A stretch of DNA of 64,000 nt from Tenggerimyces flavus (lineage in GTDB: Bacteria; Actinomycetota; Actinomycetes; Propionibacteriales; Actinopolymorphaceae), in contig NZ_JAFBCM010000001.1 of assembly GCF_016907715.1 (NCBI RefSeq), positions 4,774,001-4,838,000 on the forward strand. Direction: 5' to 3'. The translations under genes were made by a program, and so were the position numbers. The notes beneath the pieces are model-generated. The model ran no database searches, was not told the origin of the DNA, and saw only the letters and a program-made list of their open reading frames with translations. Below, one piece after another: positions 8,678 to 17,439 of this stretch. How positions within the stretch are numbered: position 1 is the stretch's first letter; each line of letters opens with the position of its first letter.

Positions 8678-9757
8678 CTAGTTGTGCGTGAGCCATTCGG
8701 CGTAGAAGATGCCGAGGCCTGCGGCGACGAGGATGCCGGCGATGATCCAGAAGCGGATCACGATCATGATCTCCGGCCAGCCCTTGTGTTGGTAGTGGAA
8801 CTGGATCGGCGAGCTCCGGAACAGCCGGCGGGGTGTGCCGGTGAGGCGTCGGGTCAGCTTGAAGTAGCCGCGCTGGATGATCACCGAGGCGTTGCCCGCG
8901 ACGTACAGGCCGCCGATGACGACGAGCAGCAGTTCGGTCCTCGTCATGATGGCCAGCCCGGCGATGACGCCGCCGAGTCCGAGCGCGCCCGTGTCGCCGA
9001 TGAAAATCCTTGCGGGGTTGCAGTTCCACCAGAGGAACCCGCCGCACGCGGCCGCCAGCGAGAACGCGAGCACGGCGAGGTCGTACGGGTCGCGCGCCTG
9101 GTAGCAGCCAGGCAGGGCGGCCGCGGCGCAGGACTGGTTGAACTGCCAGACGCAGACGATCGTGTAGCCGGCGAAGACCATCGTGCAGGTGCCGGCGGCG
9201 AGCCCGTCGAGGCCGTCGACGAGGTTCACGCCGTTCGACGTGGCGGAGACCATGAAGAGCGCCCAGAGGACGAACACGACCGCGCCGAGTTGGACGGCCG
9301 GTAGGTCGCGGACGAAGCTGAGGAACGTCGATGCGGGGGTGAGCCCGTGTTCGTTCTGCAGGTTGATGGCGAGAACGGCGAACACGACGCCGATGACGAC
9401 CTGGCCGACGATCTTGGTGCGGCCGCGGAGCCCGAGGTTCCGTTCGCGCGTGATCTTCACGTAGTCGTCGAGGAACCCGACCGCTCCGAGACCGACGAGC
9501 AGGAACAGGCCGAGCAGTCCCGACGCCGACGGCAGTGCGCCGACGACAAGATGCGCGACGAGGTAGCCGATCGTGGCGGCTGCGATGACCGCCGTCCCAC
9601 CCATCGTCGGCGTGCCCTGCTTGACCTGGTGCTCTTCCGGCAGGTCGACGTGGATGGGCTGCCCGAGACCTTTGCGTACGAAGAACCTGGCGAGCAGCGG
9701 AGTCAGCACGAGAGAGAGCACGAGCGACACGCCGCCGCCGAGGAGGATCGCCTTCAT
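8678..9757 (-). CDS. mraY: phospho-N-acetylmuramoyl-pentapeptide transferase
   Basis: 359 residues and about ten membrane segments. MraY moves phospho-MurNAc-pentapeptide to undecaprenyl phosphate to give lipid I, at the inner face of the membrane. Diagnostic motifs are QGTPTMGG near residue 47, FLDDYVK followed by RNLGLRGRTK (Asp-rich loop), NGVNLVDGLDGLAAGT, and a C-terminal KGWPE with IVIRFWII. The usual triple-His loop before KGWPE reads FHYQHKGW here, so only scattered His residues remain. The gene stands alone and no mur/fts genes flank it. It may be a second copy beside one in the division cluster. Confidence 0.9.
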   Translation of the reverse strand: MKAILLGGGVSLVLSLVLTPLLARFFVRKGLGQPIHVDLPEEHQVKQGTPTMGGTAVIAAATIGYLVAHLVVGALPSASGLLGLFLLVGLGAVGFLDDYVKITRERNLGLRGRTKIVGQVVIGVVFAVLAINLQNEHGLTPASTFLSFVRDLPAVQLGAVVFVLWALFMVSATSNGVNLVDGLDGLAAGTCTMVFAGYTIVCVWQFNQSCAAAALPGCYQARDPYDLAVLAFSLAAACGGFLWWNCNPARIFIGDTGALGLGGVIAGLAIMTRTELLLVVIGGLYVAGNASVIIQRGYFKLTRRLTGTPRRLFRSSPIQFHYQHKGWPEIMIVIRFWIIAGILVAAGLGIFYAEWLTHN

Positions 9758-9861
9758 CCAGGCCCCACATCCCCCTCGCCGCCGCTGATTTCCGGGGTCG
9801 ACCCTAGCGAAGCGTCCGGGCGCTCCGACTCAGGGCTGGCCGTTGGTGGAAGACTGCGCGG

Positions 9862-10473
9862 ATGGACGCAGGAGCGTGGGACGAGATCCGCACGGCGGCG
9901 CAGGCATCGCCGTATCCGGTGGAGCTGCTGGCCGCGGATCCCGACCGCGCGTCGTCGTGCCTTGCGCGGTTGGGGATCACCACGAACTCATGGCTCGGTG
10001 CGATCGTCGCCCACACCGGCGGCGTCCTCGTCGACCACGGTTGGCTGCGCGTCCTCGGCAGCGGTGTGAACGGACTCCCCGAGGTCGGCAGCATTATCGA
10101 TCGAACGTTAGGCCTGCTCATCGTCGGCCACGACGTCCTCGGCGGCCAGTTCGCCTGGGTACCACCAGCCGCCGGCGCGCCGCCGACCATCCACTTCTTC
10201 GCGCCGGACACCCTTTCCTGGCTGGACACCGAGCTTGGCTACGCCGCCTGGCTGGACGCGGTCTTCGCCGGCTCCTTGACGCAGGTCTACGACACCCTCC
10301 GCTGGCCAGGTTGGGAGAACGAAGTATCCGCGTTGGCATTCGACGAGGGGATCCACACGTACCCTCCACCCTCAACAGTGGAAGGCGAGGACCTCTCGAA
10401 GGTCTCTCGGAAGGCCGTGCCGATCGCCGAGCTGTGCGAGTTCCATCACGAGCTGGCTCGGCAACTCCGATGA
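9862..10473 (+). CDS. DUF2625 family protein
   Basis: 203 residues. The pattern PVELLAADPDRASSCLARLGITTNSWLG, then HTGGVLVDHGWLRVLGSG, DVLGGQFAWV and IHFFAPDTL...W with LRWPGW, matches the DUF2625 family. Its biochemical role is unknown to me; related SMI1/KNR4-like folds include toxin immunity proteins. No membrane segment or signal peptide. It starts 105 bases from mraY, on the other strand, and is followed after only 9 bases by a tandem repeat array. Confidence 0.75.
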   Translation: MDAGAWDEIRTAAQASPYPVELLAADPDRASSCLARLGITTNSWLGAIVAHTGGVLVDHGWLRVLGSGVNGLPEVGSIIDRTLGLLIVGHDVLGGQFAWVPPAAGAPPTIHFFAPDTLSWLDTELGYAAWLDAVFAGSLTQVYDTLRWPGWENEVSALAFDEGIHTYPPPSTVEGEDLSKVSRKAVPIAELCEFHHELARQLR

Positions 10474-10482
10474 CCGGAGTGT

Positions 10483-11380
10483 GGCGAATGCCGCGACCAC
10501 TCGGCCGGCTCGCGGCCGGCTCGCGGCCGGCTCGCGGCCATCACGATTCGCGGGTCCGGGGCTCGGCCCCGGGGGGAACGACAAAGGGCCAGTGGGGGGA
10601 GCGGCGAATGCCGCGACCACTCGGCCGGCTCGCGGCCGGCTCGCGGGCACCACGATTCGCGGGTCCGGGGCTCGGCCCCGGGGGGAACGACAAAGGGCCA
10701 GTGGGGAAGCGGCGAATGCCGCGACCACTCGGCCGGCTCGCGGCCGGCTCGCGGCCGGCTCGCGGCCATCACGATTCGCGGGTCCGGGGCTCGGCCCCGG
10801 GGGGAACGACAAAGGGCCAGTGGGGAAGCGGCGAATGCCGCGACCACTCGGCCGGCTCGCGGCCGGCTCGCGGGCACCACGATTCGCGGGTCCGGGGCTC
10901 GGCCCCGGGGGGAACGACAAAGGGCCAGTGGGGGGAGCGGCGAATGCCGCGACCACTCGGCCGGCTCGCGGCCGGCTCGCGGGCACCACGATTCGCGGGT
11001 CCGGGGCTCGGCCCCGGGGGGAACGACAAAGGGCCAGTGGGGGGAGCGGCGAATGCCGCGACCACTCGGCCGGCTCGCGGCCGGCTCGCGGGCACCACGA
11101 TTCGCGGGTCCGGGGCTCGGCCCCGGGGGGAACGACAAAGGGCCAGTGGGGGGAGCGGCGAATGCCGCGACCACTCGGCCGGCTCGCGGCCATCACGATT
11201 CGCGGGTCCGGGGCTCGGCCCCGGGGGGAACGACAAAGGGCCAGTGGGGAAGCGGCGAATGCCGCGACCACTCGGCCGGCTCGCGGCCACCACGATTCGC
11301 GGGTCCGGGGCTCGGCCCCGGGGGGAACGACAAAGGGCCAGTGGGGAAGCGGCGAATGCCGCGACCACACTGGCCCGAGG
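10483..11380. repeat. variable tandem repeat array, eight units plus a partial ninth
   Basis: Units start at 10483, 10603, 10711, 10830, 10939, 11048, 11157, 11254 and 11351 (partial). Each begins GGCGAATGCCGCGACCACTC, holds one to three copies of the 11-mer CCGGCTCGCGG, then CACGATTCGCGGGTCCGG, a CCGGGGC-TCG-GCCCCGG hairpin and GGAACGACAAAGGGCCAGTG. Unit length (97, 108/109, 119/120) tracks the 11-mer count. Long open frames on both strands are artefacts because unit length is not a multiple of three. The array fills the space between DUF2625 and a tRNA-Val gene and holds no gene. Confidence 0.95.
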
Positions 11381-11387
11381 ACCTTTG

Positions 11388-11459
11388 TGGGCGATACTGG
11401 GATCGAACCAGTGACCCCTTCGGTGTGAACGAAGTGCTCTCCCGCTGAGCTAATCGCCC
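11388..11459 (-). tRNA. tRNA-Val (CAC)
   Basis: Cloverleaf on the minus strand: acceptor GGGCGAT/ATCGCCC, discriminator A, D stem GCTC/GAGC, anticodon stem CTTCG/CGAAG around TTCACAC (anticodon CAC), T arm ACTGG-TTCGATC-CCAGT. Nearly the same body as tRNA-Val(GAC) at 5728, so the two are paralogues. Its 3' end abuts the tandem repeat array. Confidence 0.97.
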
Positions 11460-11491
11460 CGGTTGGTGCCTGAGAACTTTAGCGTATCGCG

Positions 11492-12004
11492 TCACTTGGC
11501 CAGGGACCGCACCCAATCCGCGATGGACAGCACGGGGGTGGGCCAGCCGAAGGCCGCGACGTATGCCCAGACGAGCAGACCGGCGGCGACGATGACGGCC
11601 ACGGCGATCAGGATGTTGCGGCGGCGTACGCGTGGATCCAGCGCTTTCTCCGCCGCGAGCTTGGCCTTCTCGCGAGCCCAGTGCAGCAGTCGTTCGGCCC
11701 AGGAGAACTCCGTCGCCAGGATCGCCAGGCCGAGGAGCAGCGCGAGCCAGCCGGGGCCGGGGGTCACGAACATGATCAGCCCGGCGACCACGAACAGGGC
11801 GCCAACGACGAAGACGCCGATGCGCCAGGTGAGGTCGAGCGGCTTGTTGTTCCGGATCCTCCCGCGGACCCGTACGTGCAGCTTCGGGCGCGACGGATCC
11901 GGAGGGGCGGGCGGGGCCGTCGGACCGGACGAAGAGTCGTCTTCATGCATTGACGACACGACCTCCCCTCCGTTACTCTGCGTCACCGTCGCTTGTGGGT
12001 CCAT
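11492..12004 (-). CDS. PGPGW-motif membrane protein (TIGR02611 type)
   Basis: 170 residues with three hydrophobic segments. The sequence VTPGPGWLALLLGLAILATE, followed by FSWAERLLHWAREK, is the signature of the TIGR02611/PGPGW family found in many actinobacteria, of unknown function. The first 40 residues are acidic and Pro-rich, so the true start could be ATG 11950 (MHEDDSS). It sits upstream of tRNA-Val(CAC) on the same strand and divergently from ssgB, an arrangement I recall from other actinobacteria. Confidence 0.82.
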   Translation of the reverse strand: MDPQATVTQSNGGEVVSSMHEDDSSSGPTAPPAPPDPSRPKLHVRVRGRIRNNKPLDLTWRIGVFVVGALFVVAGLIMFVTPGPGWLALLLGLAILATEFSWAERLLHWAREKAKLAAEKALDPRVRRRNILIAVAVIVAAGLLVWAYVAAFGWPTPVLSIADWVRSLAK

Positions 12005-12247
12005 CCCAGTCTGACACTGCCACGCCGAAGCCGCCGAGGCAGGTTGGCGGCGAGTTGATCAAGGCCCGAGATTGACTACGAAAGGTGACCTCGTCTCAAT
12101 ATGTGAGAAGAATCATGGTGCGAATCGGCCAGAGTAGGACGCACCGCCCCACGCCAGTTTGGGTGTTTGGGCAAGGTGAGAGCAGACTCTCGCGCTATGG
12201 CTTTCCCGCCGGTTCCGCCCCACCCACGGAAAGGCCCCCAAGCAGAA

Positions 12248-12685
12248 ATGGAAGCTGCCGCCAGCACGGTGACCCATGCATTGCCCCTGCGTCTGATCGA
12301 CGGTTCGGGGGTCGCGTTGAAGCTCACCGCCGAACTTCGCTACGACGCGACCGACCCGTACGCGGTCGACGCCATGTTCCAGACTGGTGAGCCCCGCGGT
12401 GTCCGCTGGGTGTTCGCCCGGGAGCTGCTGTCGGAGGGAATCTTCCGCCATAGCGGCGAGGGTGACGTGCAGGTCTGGCCGTTCGTCGACAATCACGGAC
12501 GGGCCACGGTGCTCATCGAGCTCCGGTCGCCCGACGGCCAGGCACAGCTCCAGGCGCCCGCCGATCGGCTCAGTGCGTTCCTGCAGAGTACGTACGCGAT
12601 CGTGCCGCGCGGCGCCGAGAGCGACCACATCGATCTCGACCTGATGGTGTCCACCCTCCTGGGAGAGTCCGACACCACGGCTTGA
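12248..12685 (+). CDS. ssgB: SsgA-family sporulation and cell division regulator
   Basis: 145 residues. SsgA-like proteins are actinobacteria-specific; SsgB localises FtsZ at sporulation septa. The core LRYDATDPYAVDAMFQTG, then WVFARELLSEG, GDVQVWP and LDLDLMVSTLLGES at the end match SsgB most closely. The frame opens at 12167, but ATG 12248 gives the usual family length. Its place upstream of the thrS-ruvC backbone also fits ssgB, from memory of Streptomyces gene order. It implies a mycelial or sporulating host, although SsgB homologues also occur in non-sporulating relatives. Confidence 0.85.
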   Translation: MEAAASTVTHALPLRLIDGSGVALKLTAELRYDATDPYAVDAMFQTGEPRGVRWVFARELLSEGIFRHSGEGDVQVWPFVDNHGRATVLIELRSPDGQAQLQAPADRLSAFLQSTYAIVPRGAESDHIDLDLMVSTLLGESDTTA

Positions 12686-12764
12686 GCCTCAGCGGTGTCC
12701 GCGTGCTGGCGACACCGTCGCGGTCAGAACGTTCGTGAACGAGATCACGCGGGGAAACACTCCG

Positions 12765-12779
12765 ATCACCCATGGTGAT
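12765..12779. promoter_or_regulatory. perfect small palindrome after ssgB
   Basis: ATCACC-CAT-GGTGAT in the 250-base gap between ssgB and the next GNAT gene. A CGGTGTC/GACACCG stem at 12693-12717 lies just before it and could be the ssgB terminator. The palindrome may be a binding site; nothing shows which protein. Confidence 0.3.
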
Positions 12780-12935
12780 ACCCGCTGCCTCCGCCGGGCG
12801 GCGATCCGCCGCTGTCGATCATCGACCAGGCCCCGCCGGCCGAGCGGGGCGAACCGCCCGAACGGTTACTCGCCGCACATCCCCGGCGGCGAAAACCGGT
12901 TGCCGCACGGCGCCCGCGAGGCCTACTGATGGGGC

Positions 12936-13391
12936 ATGCCCGAGACGACCGTGACGCCGGCGACGCTGCACGACGTGGACTTCCTCATCCGCCTGCTGGG
13001 TGACGTCTACGGGCGCGATCCGGACGAGCAGGCGCAGGCGCACAACGACGCCAGGACGCAGGGCGACGTCATGGACCAGGTGCTCGGCATGGTCGAGAAC
13101 TCCACCACGTACATCATCCACGCCGCCGGCGAACGAGTCGGCCGCCTCCGCGTCGTCCGCACGCCCGAACGCTCCCACCTCGCCGGCATCCAGATCCATC
13201 CCGCCCATCAGGGCAGCGGGATCGGCACGACGGTGATCACGTCGGTGCTGGCGGAGGCTCGGGAGCGGAACGTGCCCGTGGAGCTCGAGGTCGCGAAGGA
13301 CAACCCGAACGCCGAGCGTCTCTACGTTCGGCTGGGCTTTCGGCGCTTCGGTGAACAAGGCAACGACTACCTGATGACCACAGCGGTATAG
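12936..13391 (+). CDS. GNAT family N-acetyltransferase
   Basis: 151 residues. Motif A is IQIHPAHQGSGIGTTVITSV (HQGSGIG for the CoA pyrophosphate), followed by ELEVAKDNPNAERLYVRLGF, the motif B seen in small GNAT enzymes. The substrate is unknown. First of two GNAT genes in the same direction, 53 bases apart. Confidence 0.85.
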   Translation: MPETTVTPATLHDVDFLIRLLGDVYGRDPDEQAQAHNDARTQGDVMDQVLGMVENSTTYIIHAAGERVGRLRVVRTPERSHLAGIQIHPAHQGSGIGTTVITSVLAEARERNVPVELEVAKDNPNAERLYVRLGFRRFGEQGNDYLMTTAV

Positions 13392-13444
13392 GCCACTAGG
13401 TGGCCCGTACGGGTGCGATCCTCGGGTGATGGAGGTGGTGGCGA

Positions 13445-14242
13445 GTGCGCTTCACCACGAGGGAACTGTCGAGGCGGACGTTCGCCGACTTCGAGGCGTT
13501 CCACGCCAGTGTCCACAGCTGCGGATGCATGCTCTCTCTTCGTGGCCGCCATCTCTCGCCGGTCGCGGTGACGGCGGAGGAACGGGCGAAGCTCCTCGGC
13601 GCACCTGACCGGTCCAAGAAGAAGTTTCCCCACCACGAATGGTGGATGGCGCGGAACGTGGCCGAGATGAAGGAGTTGGTCTGGGCCGGTCAGGCGCACG
13701 GAATCCTCGTTTACGCGGACAAGGAGCCGGTGGGCTGGTGTCAGTTCGGTCGCGCCGAGGAGCTGCCGATCGTACGGACCGAGAAGACGCCACCGAATCG
13801 GATCGCTCGCGATCCCACGTCCGAGTGGCGCATCACCTGCCTCACCACGCGTCGGGACTTCCGAGGGCAAGGCGTGGCGACCAGGGCGTTGACTGCCGCG
13901 GTGGAGGCGATCCGAAAGAAGGGCGGCGGCTGGATCGAGTCGACGCCGGTCGCGTACCCACAGTCCAAGCGCGAATGGCGCAAGATCAAGCGCACGTACG
14001 GTATCCGGTCCGAGGAGATGAAGGACTATCTGAAGACCTGGCCGACGAAGCACATCCCGGGCGTCGGAACGGTCAAGGCCGCCCTTTCCACCAGCCAGAC
14101 CGCCGACTACAGAGGTGTCATGACCATGTTCGAGAACCTCGGGTTCAAGCCGACCCAGCGCGACGAGCACGGCAGCTCGCCGAACTGGTGGGCACCCTAC
14201 GACCTGGTAGTCATGCGCCTGAAGGTTGACGGAGCCGCCTAG
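13445..14242 (+). CDS. GNAT-like acetyltransferase with extended N-terminus
   Basis: 265 residues, longer than a single GNAT domain. The N-terminal segment has CGCMLSLRG and a basic KKKFPHHEWWMARNVAEM stretch. The GNAT core contains WRITCLTTRRDFRGQGVATR, with RGQGVA as the CoA loop. The C-terminal part has TMFENLGFKP. The form is found in several actinobacteria, with no known substrate. Start GTG 13445 gives RFTTRELS; the stop overlaps by three bases the stop of the convergent oxidoreductase gene. Confidence 0.75.
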   Translation: MRFTTRELSRRTFADFEAFHASVHSCGCMLSLRGRHLSPVAVTAEERAKLLGAPDRSKKKFPHHEWWMARNVAEMKELVWAGQAHGILVYADKEPVGWCQFGRAEELPIVRTEKTPPNRIARDPTSEWRITCLTTRRDFRGQGVATRALTAAVEAIRKKGGGWIESTPVAYPQSKREWRKIKRTYGIRSEEMKDYLKTWPTKHIPGVGTVKAALSTSQTADYRGVMTMFENLGFKPTQRDEHGSSPNWWAPYDLVVMRLKVDGAA

Positions 14243-15078
14243 GTCCGTGCGCGTATGGGTCCACTCTCTATTCGGCTCCGGGCGGCGTCGAGTGAGGTGG
14301 TCGGCTCGATGTACTCGTGCCACCAGTCGGCGTCCGCCTCTGCAAGCGAGGTCACGTAGTCGACCTCCGCGCGTAGATCCTGACGACGTTGACGGCCGCC
14401 GACCGCCACGACGAAGCCATCGTCGCCACGTCGTTCCCGCGCAGCCTGGCGCAACGCTCGTACATCATCGGCCGCCAGGGCCGTATTGGGTGGAACGCCG
14501 TACAGACAGGCACCATCCCAGCGGAGTGCCCGTTCGCGCGGCCCTGATCGGGCGTAGCAGCCACCGACCCAGATCGGAATGCGTGGGCGCTGCACCGGAC
14601 GTGGACGCAGCGTGACGCCATGGAGGTTGAGGTAGGCACCGTCGTAAGTCACGGGATCGCCGGACCAGAGTGCGGAAAGGACTTCGAGGGACTCGTCGAG
14701 TCTGGCTGCCAGCGTTCGTGAATCCGACCCCTCGCCGACACCCTGAAAGTCATCACCGCTCGGGTCACCTGAACCGACCCCGAGGATCATCCGCCCGCCG
14801 GAGAGGTGGTCGAGGGTCATCGCTTCGGCGGCGACCTTCCAGACGCGTCGCCGAGGCAATGGCGTGACGAGGAGGCCGATTGTCACGTGCTCGGTCGCTA
14901 CCGCGATGGCCGCGAGCGCGACCCAGGGATCGTAGGCATCGCCGCCGCTGTGGAAGAACACGTAGTCCTCGAGGAACACGCCGTCCCAGCCAGAGCGCTC
15001 GGCGAGGCCGGCCAGCTCGGCCATCATGCGTGGGTCACCCCATGGCCCGGCAGATGAAATGTCCAGCCCGTACCGCAT
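14239..15078 (-). CDS. LLM-class (luciferase-like) flavin-dependent oxidoreductase
   Basis: 279 residues of the bacterial luciferase-like TIM-barrel family, probably F420- or FMNH2-dependent. It starts MRYGLDIS, with HVTIGLLVTPLPRRR and a core TLDHLSGGRMILGVGSGD, the standard family signature. The C-terminal part has RPRIPIWVGG. Substrate unknown. An AGGAGGTGCGTC ribosome-binding region lies immediately before ATG 15078. Confidence 0.87.
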   Translation of the reverse strand: MRYGLDISSAGPWGDPRMMAELAGLAERSGWDGVFLEDYVFFHSGGDAYDPWVALAAIAVATEHVTIGLLVTPLPRRRVWKVAAEAMTLDHLSGGRMILGVGSGDPSGDDFQGVGEGSDSRTLAARLDESLEVLSALWSGDPVTYDGAYLNLHGVTLRPRPVQRPRIPIWVGGCYARSGPRERALRWDGACLYGVPPNTALAADDVRALRQAARERRGDDGFVVAVGGRQRRQDLRAEVDYVTSLAEADADWWHEYIEPTTSLDAARSRIESGPIRART

Positions 15079-15227
15079 GACGCACCTCCTGGCAGAGGAA
15101 CGTAGCGATGCGCACCGACAAGGCGACCTCGCTTAGGCGTGCGGCGGCTGCTCGTGTACCGGTGCGACCGTGCGATCCGCGCAGCTGCACCGCAATGCGT
15201 GGACAAGCGTGGGCGGCATGGGCGTAC

Positions 15228-16328
15228 TTAGGGTGGGTCGTCCTGACCAGCGGCTTGCCGTCGTCGTGCACATGGGCCAGAAATGGCAGAGTTCGTGAGC
15301 CCGCACGACACCACGGCACCGGAAGACCTGCGCACGGACTTGTTCGTCCCCGTCGGGTAGGCGGGGCGGTTCGATCCCGGCGTCGCCAGCCATGGCCTGG
15401 CGGGGTTGGCGTTGGCTAGTGCCTTCGGCAGTCGCGGATCGGTCCCATCTGTCTCAACCAGGGTGGTCGCATCCAGGAGCCCCCAGAACATTTCGACGAC
15501 CGCGAGATCCGGTAGGTCGTTACCGCGGGCCGTGACGTAGGCCTTCCACATGCTGCTTCGCAGTTCTCGTTTGTCGCGATGCACTCCGACGCCACCCACT
15601 CCGAAGTTGAAGTCGAGCAGCGGATGGCCGAAGTGCAGCGCATCCCAGTCGACGACCCCGGTCACCCGATACCGGTGGTCGAGCAGGAACTGCCCCTCCG
15701 AGAGTTCTCCGTGGACCGTGACCTGGCCCATCGCGCCGACGGCGGAGAGCACGTCCAGCCAAGCGTTTCTTGGCACCTTGCCGAGATACGGCGACAACAG
15801 GTCGGATGCCCATGCAACCGTTTCCTCGACTGACGCCGGGTCGATCCACAGCCCAGCCACCCGTGGTGGCTCCCGATGCGTTGGAGCCGCTGCCAGCGCG
15901 GTTGGGGTCGGTATGCAGTGCCACTCCGCGATACGTCGACCAAGATCGGCTAGCGCCGTCGCCGCATCGCCCGCGTCGAGCTGGTCGATCATTGCGTCGT
16001 AGGAGTTGCCAGGAACGCGGCTCAGCTCGAGAAACGGATAGGGCGAGATGCCTGCCTCGCGGTGCAGTCCGACCAGCCGCGGAGCGACCTTGAGCCGGGT
16101 CTCTGTCAGAACGTGAGCTTCGCGTTCGATGCCTGGAACCTCGCCACCGTGGCGGGGAAAGACGAACACGCGGTCGGGTGCCGCTACGACCAGCCGGTGC
16201 CAACCGGACGTGATCAGCCTCAGCGGAACGTGCACCAGCTCGAATCGTGACCTCAGCATCGCCTCCTGCGGAGGGATCAGCAGGGCACGAAGCTCCGCAA
16301 GCTGCTCGTTGGAGCGATGACCGACCAT
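15228..16328 (-). CDS. aminoglycoside phosphotransferase-family protein
   Basis: 366 residues with a protein-kinase-like fold. The catalytic loop is TVHGELSEGQFLLD, where HGE replaces the usual HGD, so the catalytic Asp is a Glu. The metal-binding motif GVVDWDALHFGHPLLD is intact. The last 65 residues after KALANANPAR are low-complexity and unlike the family, which suggests the end has read on into neutral DNA after loss of the original stop. Substrate unknown. Confidence 0.75.
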   Translation of the reverse strand: MVGHRSNEQLAELRALLIPPQEAMLRSRFELVHVPLRLITSGWHRLVVAAPDRVFVFPRHGGEVPGIEREAHVLTETRLKVAPRLVGLHREAGISPYPFLELSRVPGNSYDAMIDQLDAGDAATALADLGRRIAEWHCIPTPTALAAAPTHREPPRVAGLWIDPASVEETVAWASDLLSPYLGKVPRNAWLDVLSAVGAMGQVTVHGELSEGQFLLDHRYRVTGVVDWDALHFGHPLLDFNFGVGGVGVHRDKRELRSSMWKAYVTARGNDLPDLAVVEMFWGLLDATTLVETDGTDPRLPKALANANPARPWLATPGSNRPAYPTGTNKSVRRSSGAVVSCGLTNSAISGPCARRRQAAGQDDPP

Positions 16329-16406
16329 GCGGTCACTGAACCGGCCACGATGGCACTGAGCAAGCTAGTTTCGGGTGCATCCCAGTCGGCGACAGCCTCG
16401 GGGTTT

Positions 16407-17077
16407 CTAGATGTCGGCGGGAACCGTGAGTGTGTTGTCCGGCAGGACGGGCAGCGGCCAGTCCTCGTCTCGCCGCCACGACAACCATCGTTCATCGAAC
16501 GGTCCGATCCGCTGGTCGAGCAGCGCGAGCACTTGCTCACGTGCCAGCTGCAACTGCCGGTGCTCGACGTCACTGATGATGCCGAGGTGGCGCCCCTGCG
16601 CGTACTCGCCTTCGTCCTTCCACTGATAGGACCTGTCGGGCTCGATGACCAGATCGAGCAGAAGGTCGAAGGTGTCGATCCCGATCGGAGTGCGTTGGAA
16701 GGGACGTTCGAAGTTGACGTACCACATCACCAGCTCGCCGGCGCCACGAAAGAAGAGGTCGACGCTGAAGTACGCGCCGGGCATCAGGAGGGACAGCTTC
16801 GTGTTGGTGTCCCAGGTCCAGGCGGCCAGCTCCCACTGTCCGAGGCCAGGTTGGGTAGCGCGACGTCGCGAACGATCTCGTCCCTCCGAGATGACGAGAG
16901 AGCAGCCTGGTGGGCCGGAGCGAGCTTCTCCACCCCAGGCCAGAGCGCCAATGCGAGAAGGTCGTCGCTCTCTCTCACAACGCGAAGCGGCGTAGCCGTC
17001 CATACCTTGCCGCGGAACACATCGCGCCGCACTGCAGTGCTGCCTGCTTCGAAGTGACCGGATCCCGAGAGCGACAC
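16407..17077 (-). pseudogene. DUF402 family gene broken by a frameshift
   Basis: Two frames are needed to read it. From ATG 17077 the first frame gives GSTAVRRDVFRGKVWTATP, then LALWPGVEKLAP and DVALPNLAS. The second gives QWELAAWTWDTNTKLSLL, MPGAYFSVDLFF, GIDTFDLLLDLVIEPD and a C-terminal QVLALLDQRIGPFDE to the stop at 16407. Together they make one DUF402 protein (nucleotide-diphosphatase fold) of about 220 residues. The switch is near 16840-16850 and needs a one-base change. It could be real inactivation or a sequencing error. Confidence 0.78.
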
Positions 17078-17439
17078 GCCCCGACCCTACGTGAGTTCCG
17101 CCTGGGCTTGCCGCCCCCGAGCCAACCGCCAGTGACTTTCACCAACCTGGGTTAGGCATGGACGACTCTGATGGCGTCACTGCCCGCACGCTGCCGCCAC
17201 TGCGGGTGCTGGTACATCGCCCTTGGACGTACGTCCGCTTCTTGTGCGGTCCTTGACGAACGTACGGCGGCTCAGGAAGATTTGCCGTACGGCGACGACC
17301 GGTCGCCGAGCTGTGGAGCGTCCGCCCTGGCCGGGGCTCCATTGGCGAAGGGGAATTTGCCCTCTCGGTCGTCGATCTCACAGGCCATTCTCCGACACCG
17401 CGTCGCTGGGGGACGAAGGTGTTTCCGAGGAGGCTTGTC
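17078..17439. other. intergenic region without a recognisable gene
   Basis: The 362 bases between the DUF402 pseudogene and the next phosphotransferase gene hold only short open frames with no protein-like composition. The sequence is G+C-rich and has repeated CGTACG words. The last 15 bases hold the ribosome-binding site of the gene at 17440. I see no tRNA, terminator or repeat that I can support. Confidence 0.6.

Noticed and set aside
10483-11380. Possible CRISPR array
   Set aside because: The units are contiguous repeats with no unique spacers and an inner 11-mer that varies in number. No cas genes are present.
10372-11428. Long open frames on both strands over the tandem repeat (Pro/Arg/Gly-rich 315-523 residue products)
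   Set aside because: They exist because the repeat lacks stops. Unit lengths such as 97 and 109 are not multiples of three, so the frames drift between units, and there is no ribosome-binding site or family match.
17127-17160. A third type B repeat (ACTTTCACCAACCTGGG)
   Set aside because: Only one half-arm resembles the family, with a gap in the alignment, and no complementary arm was found nearby.
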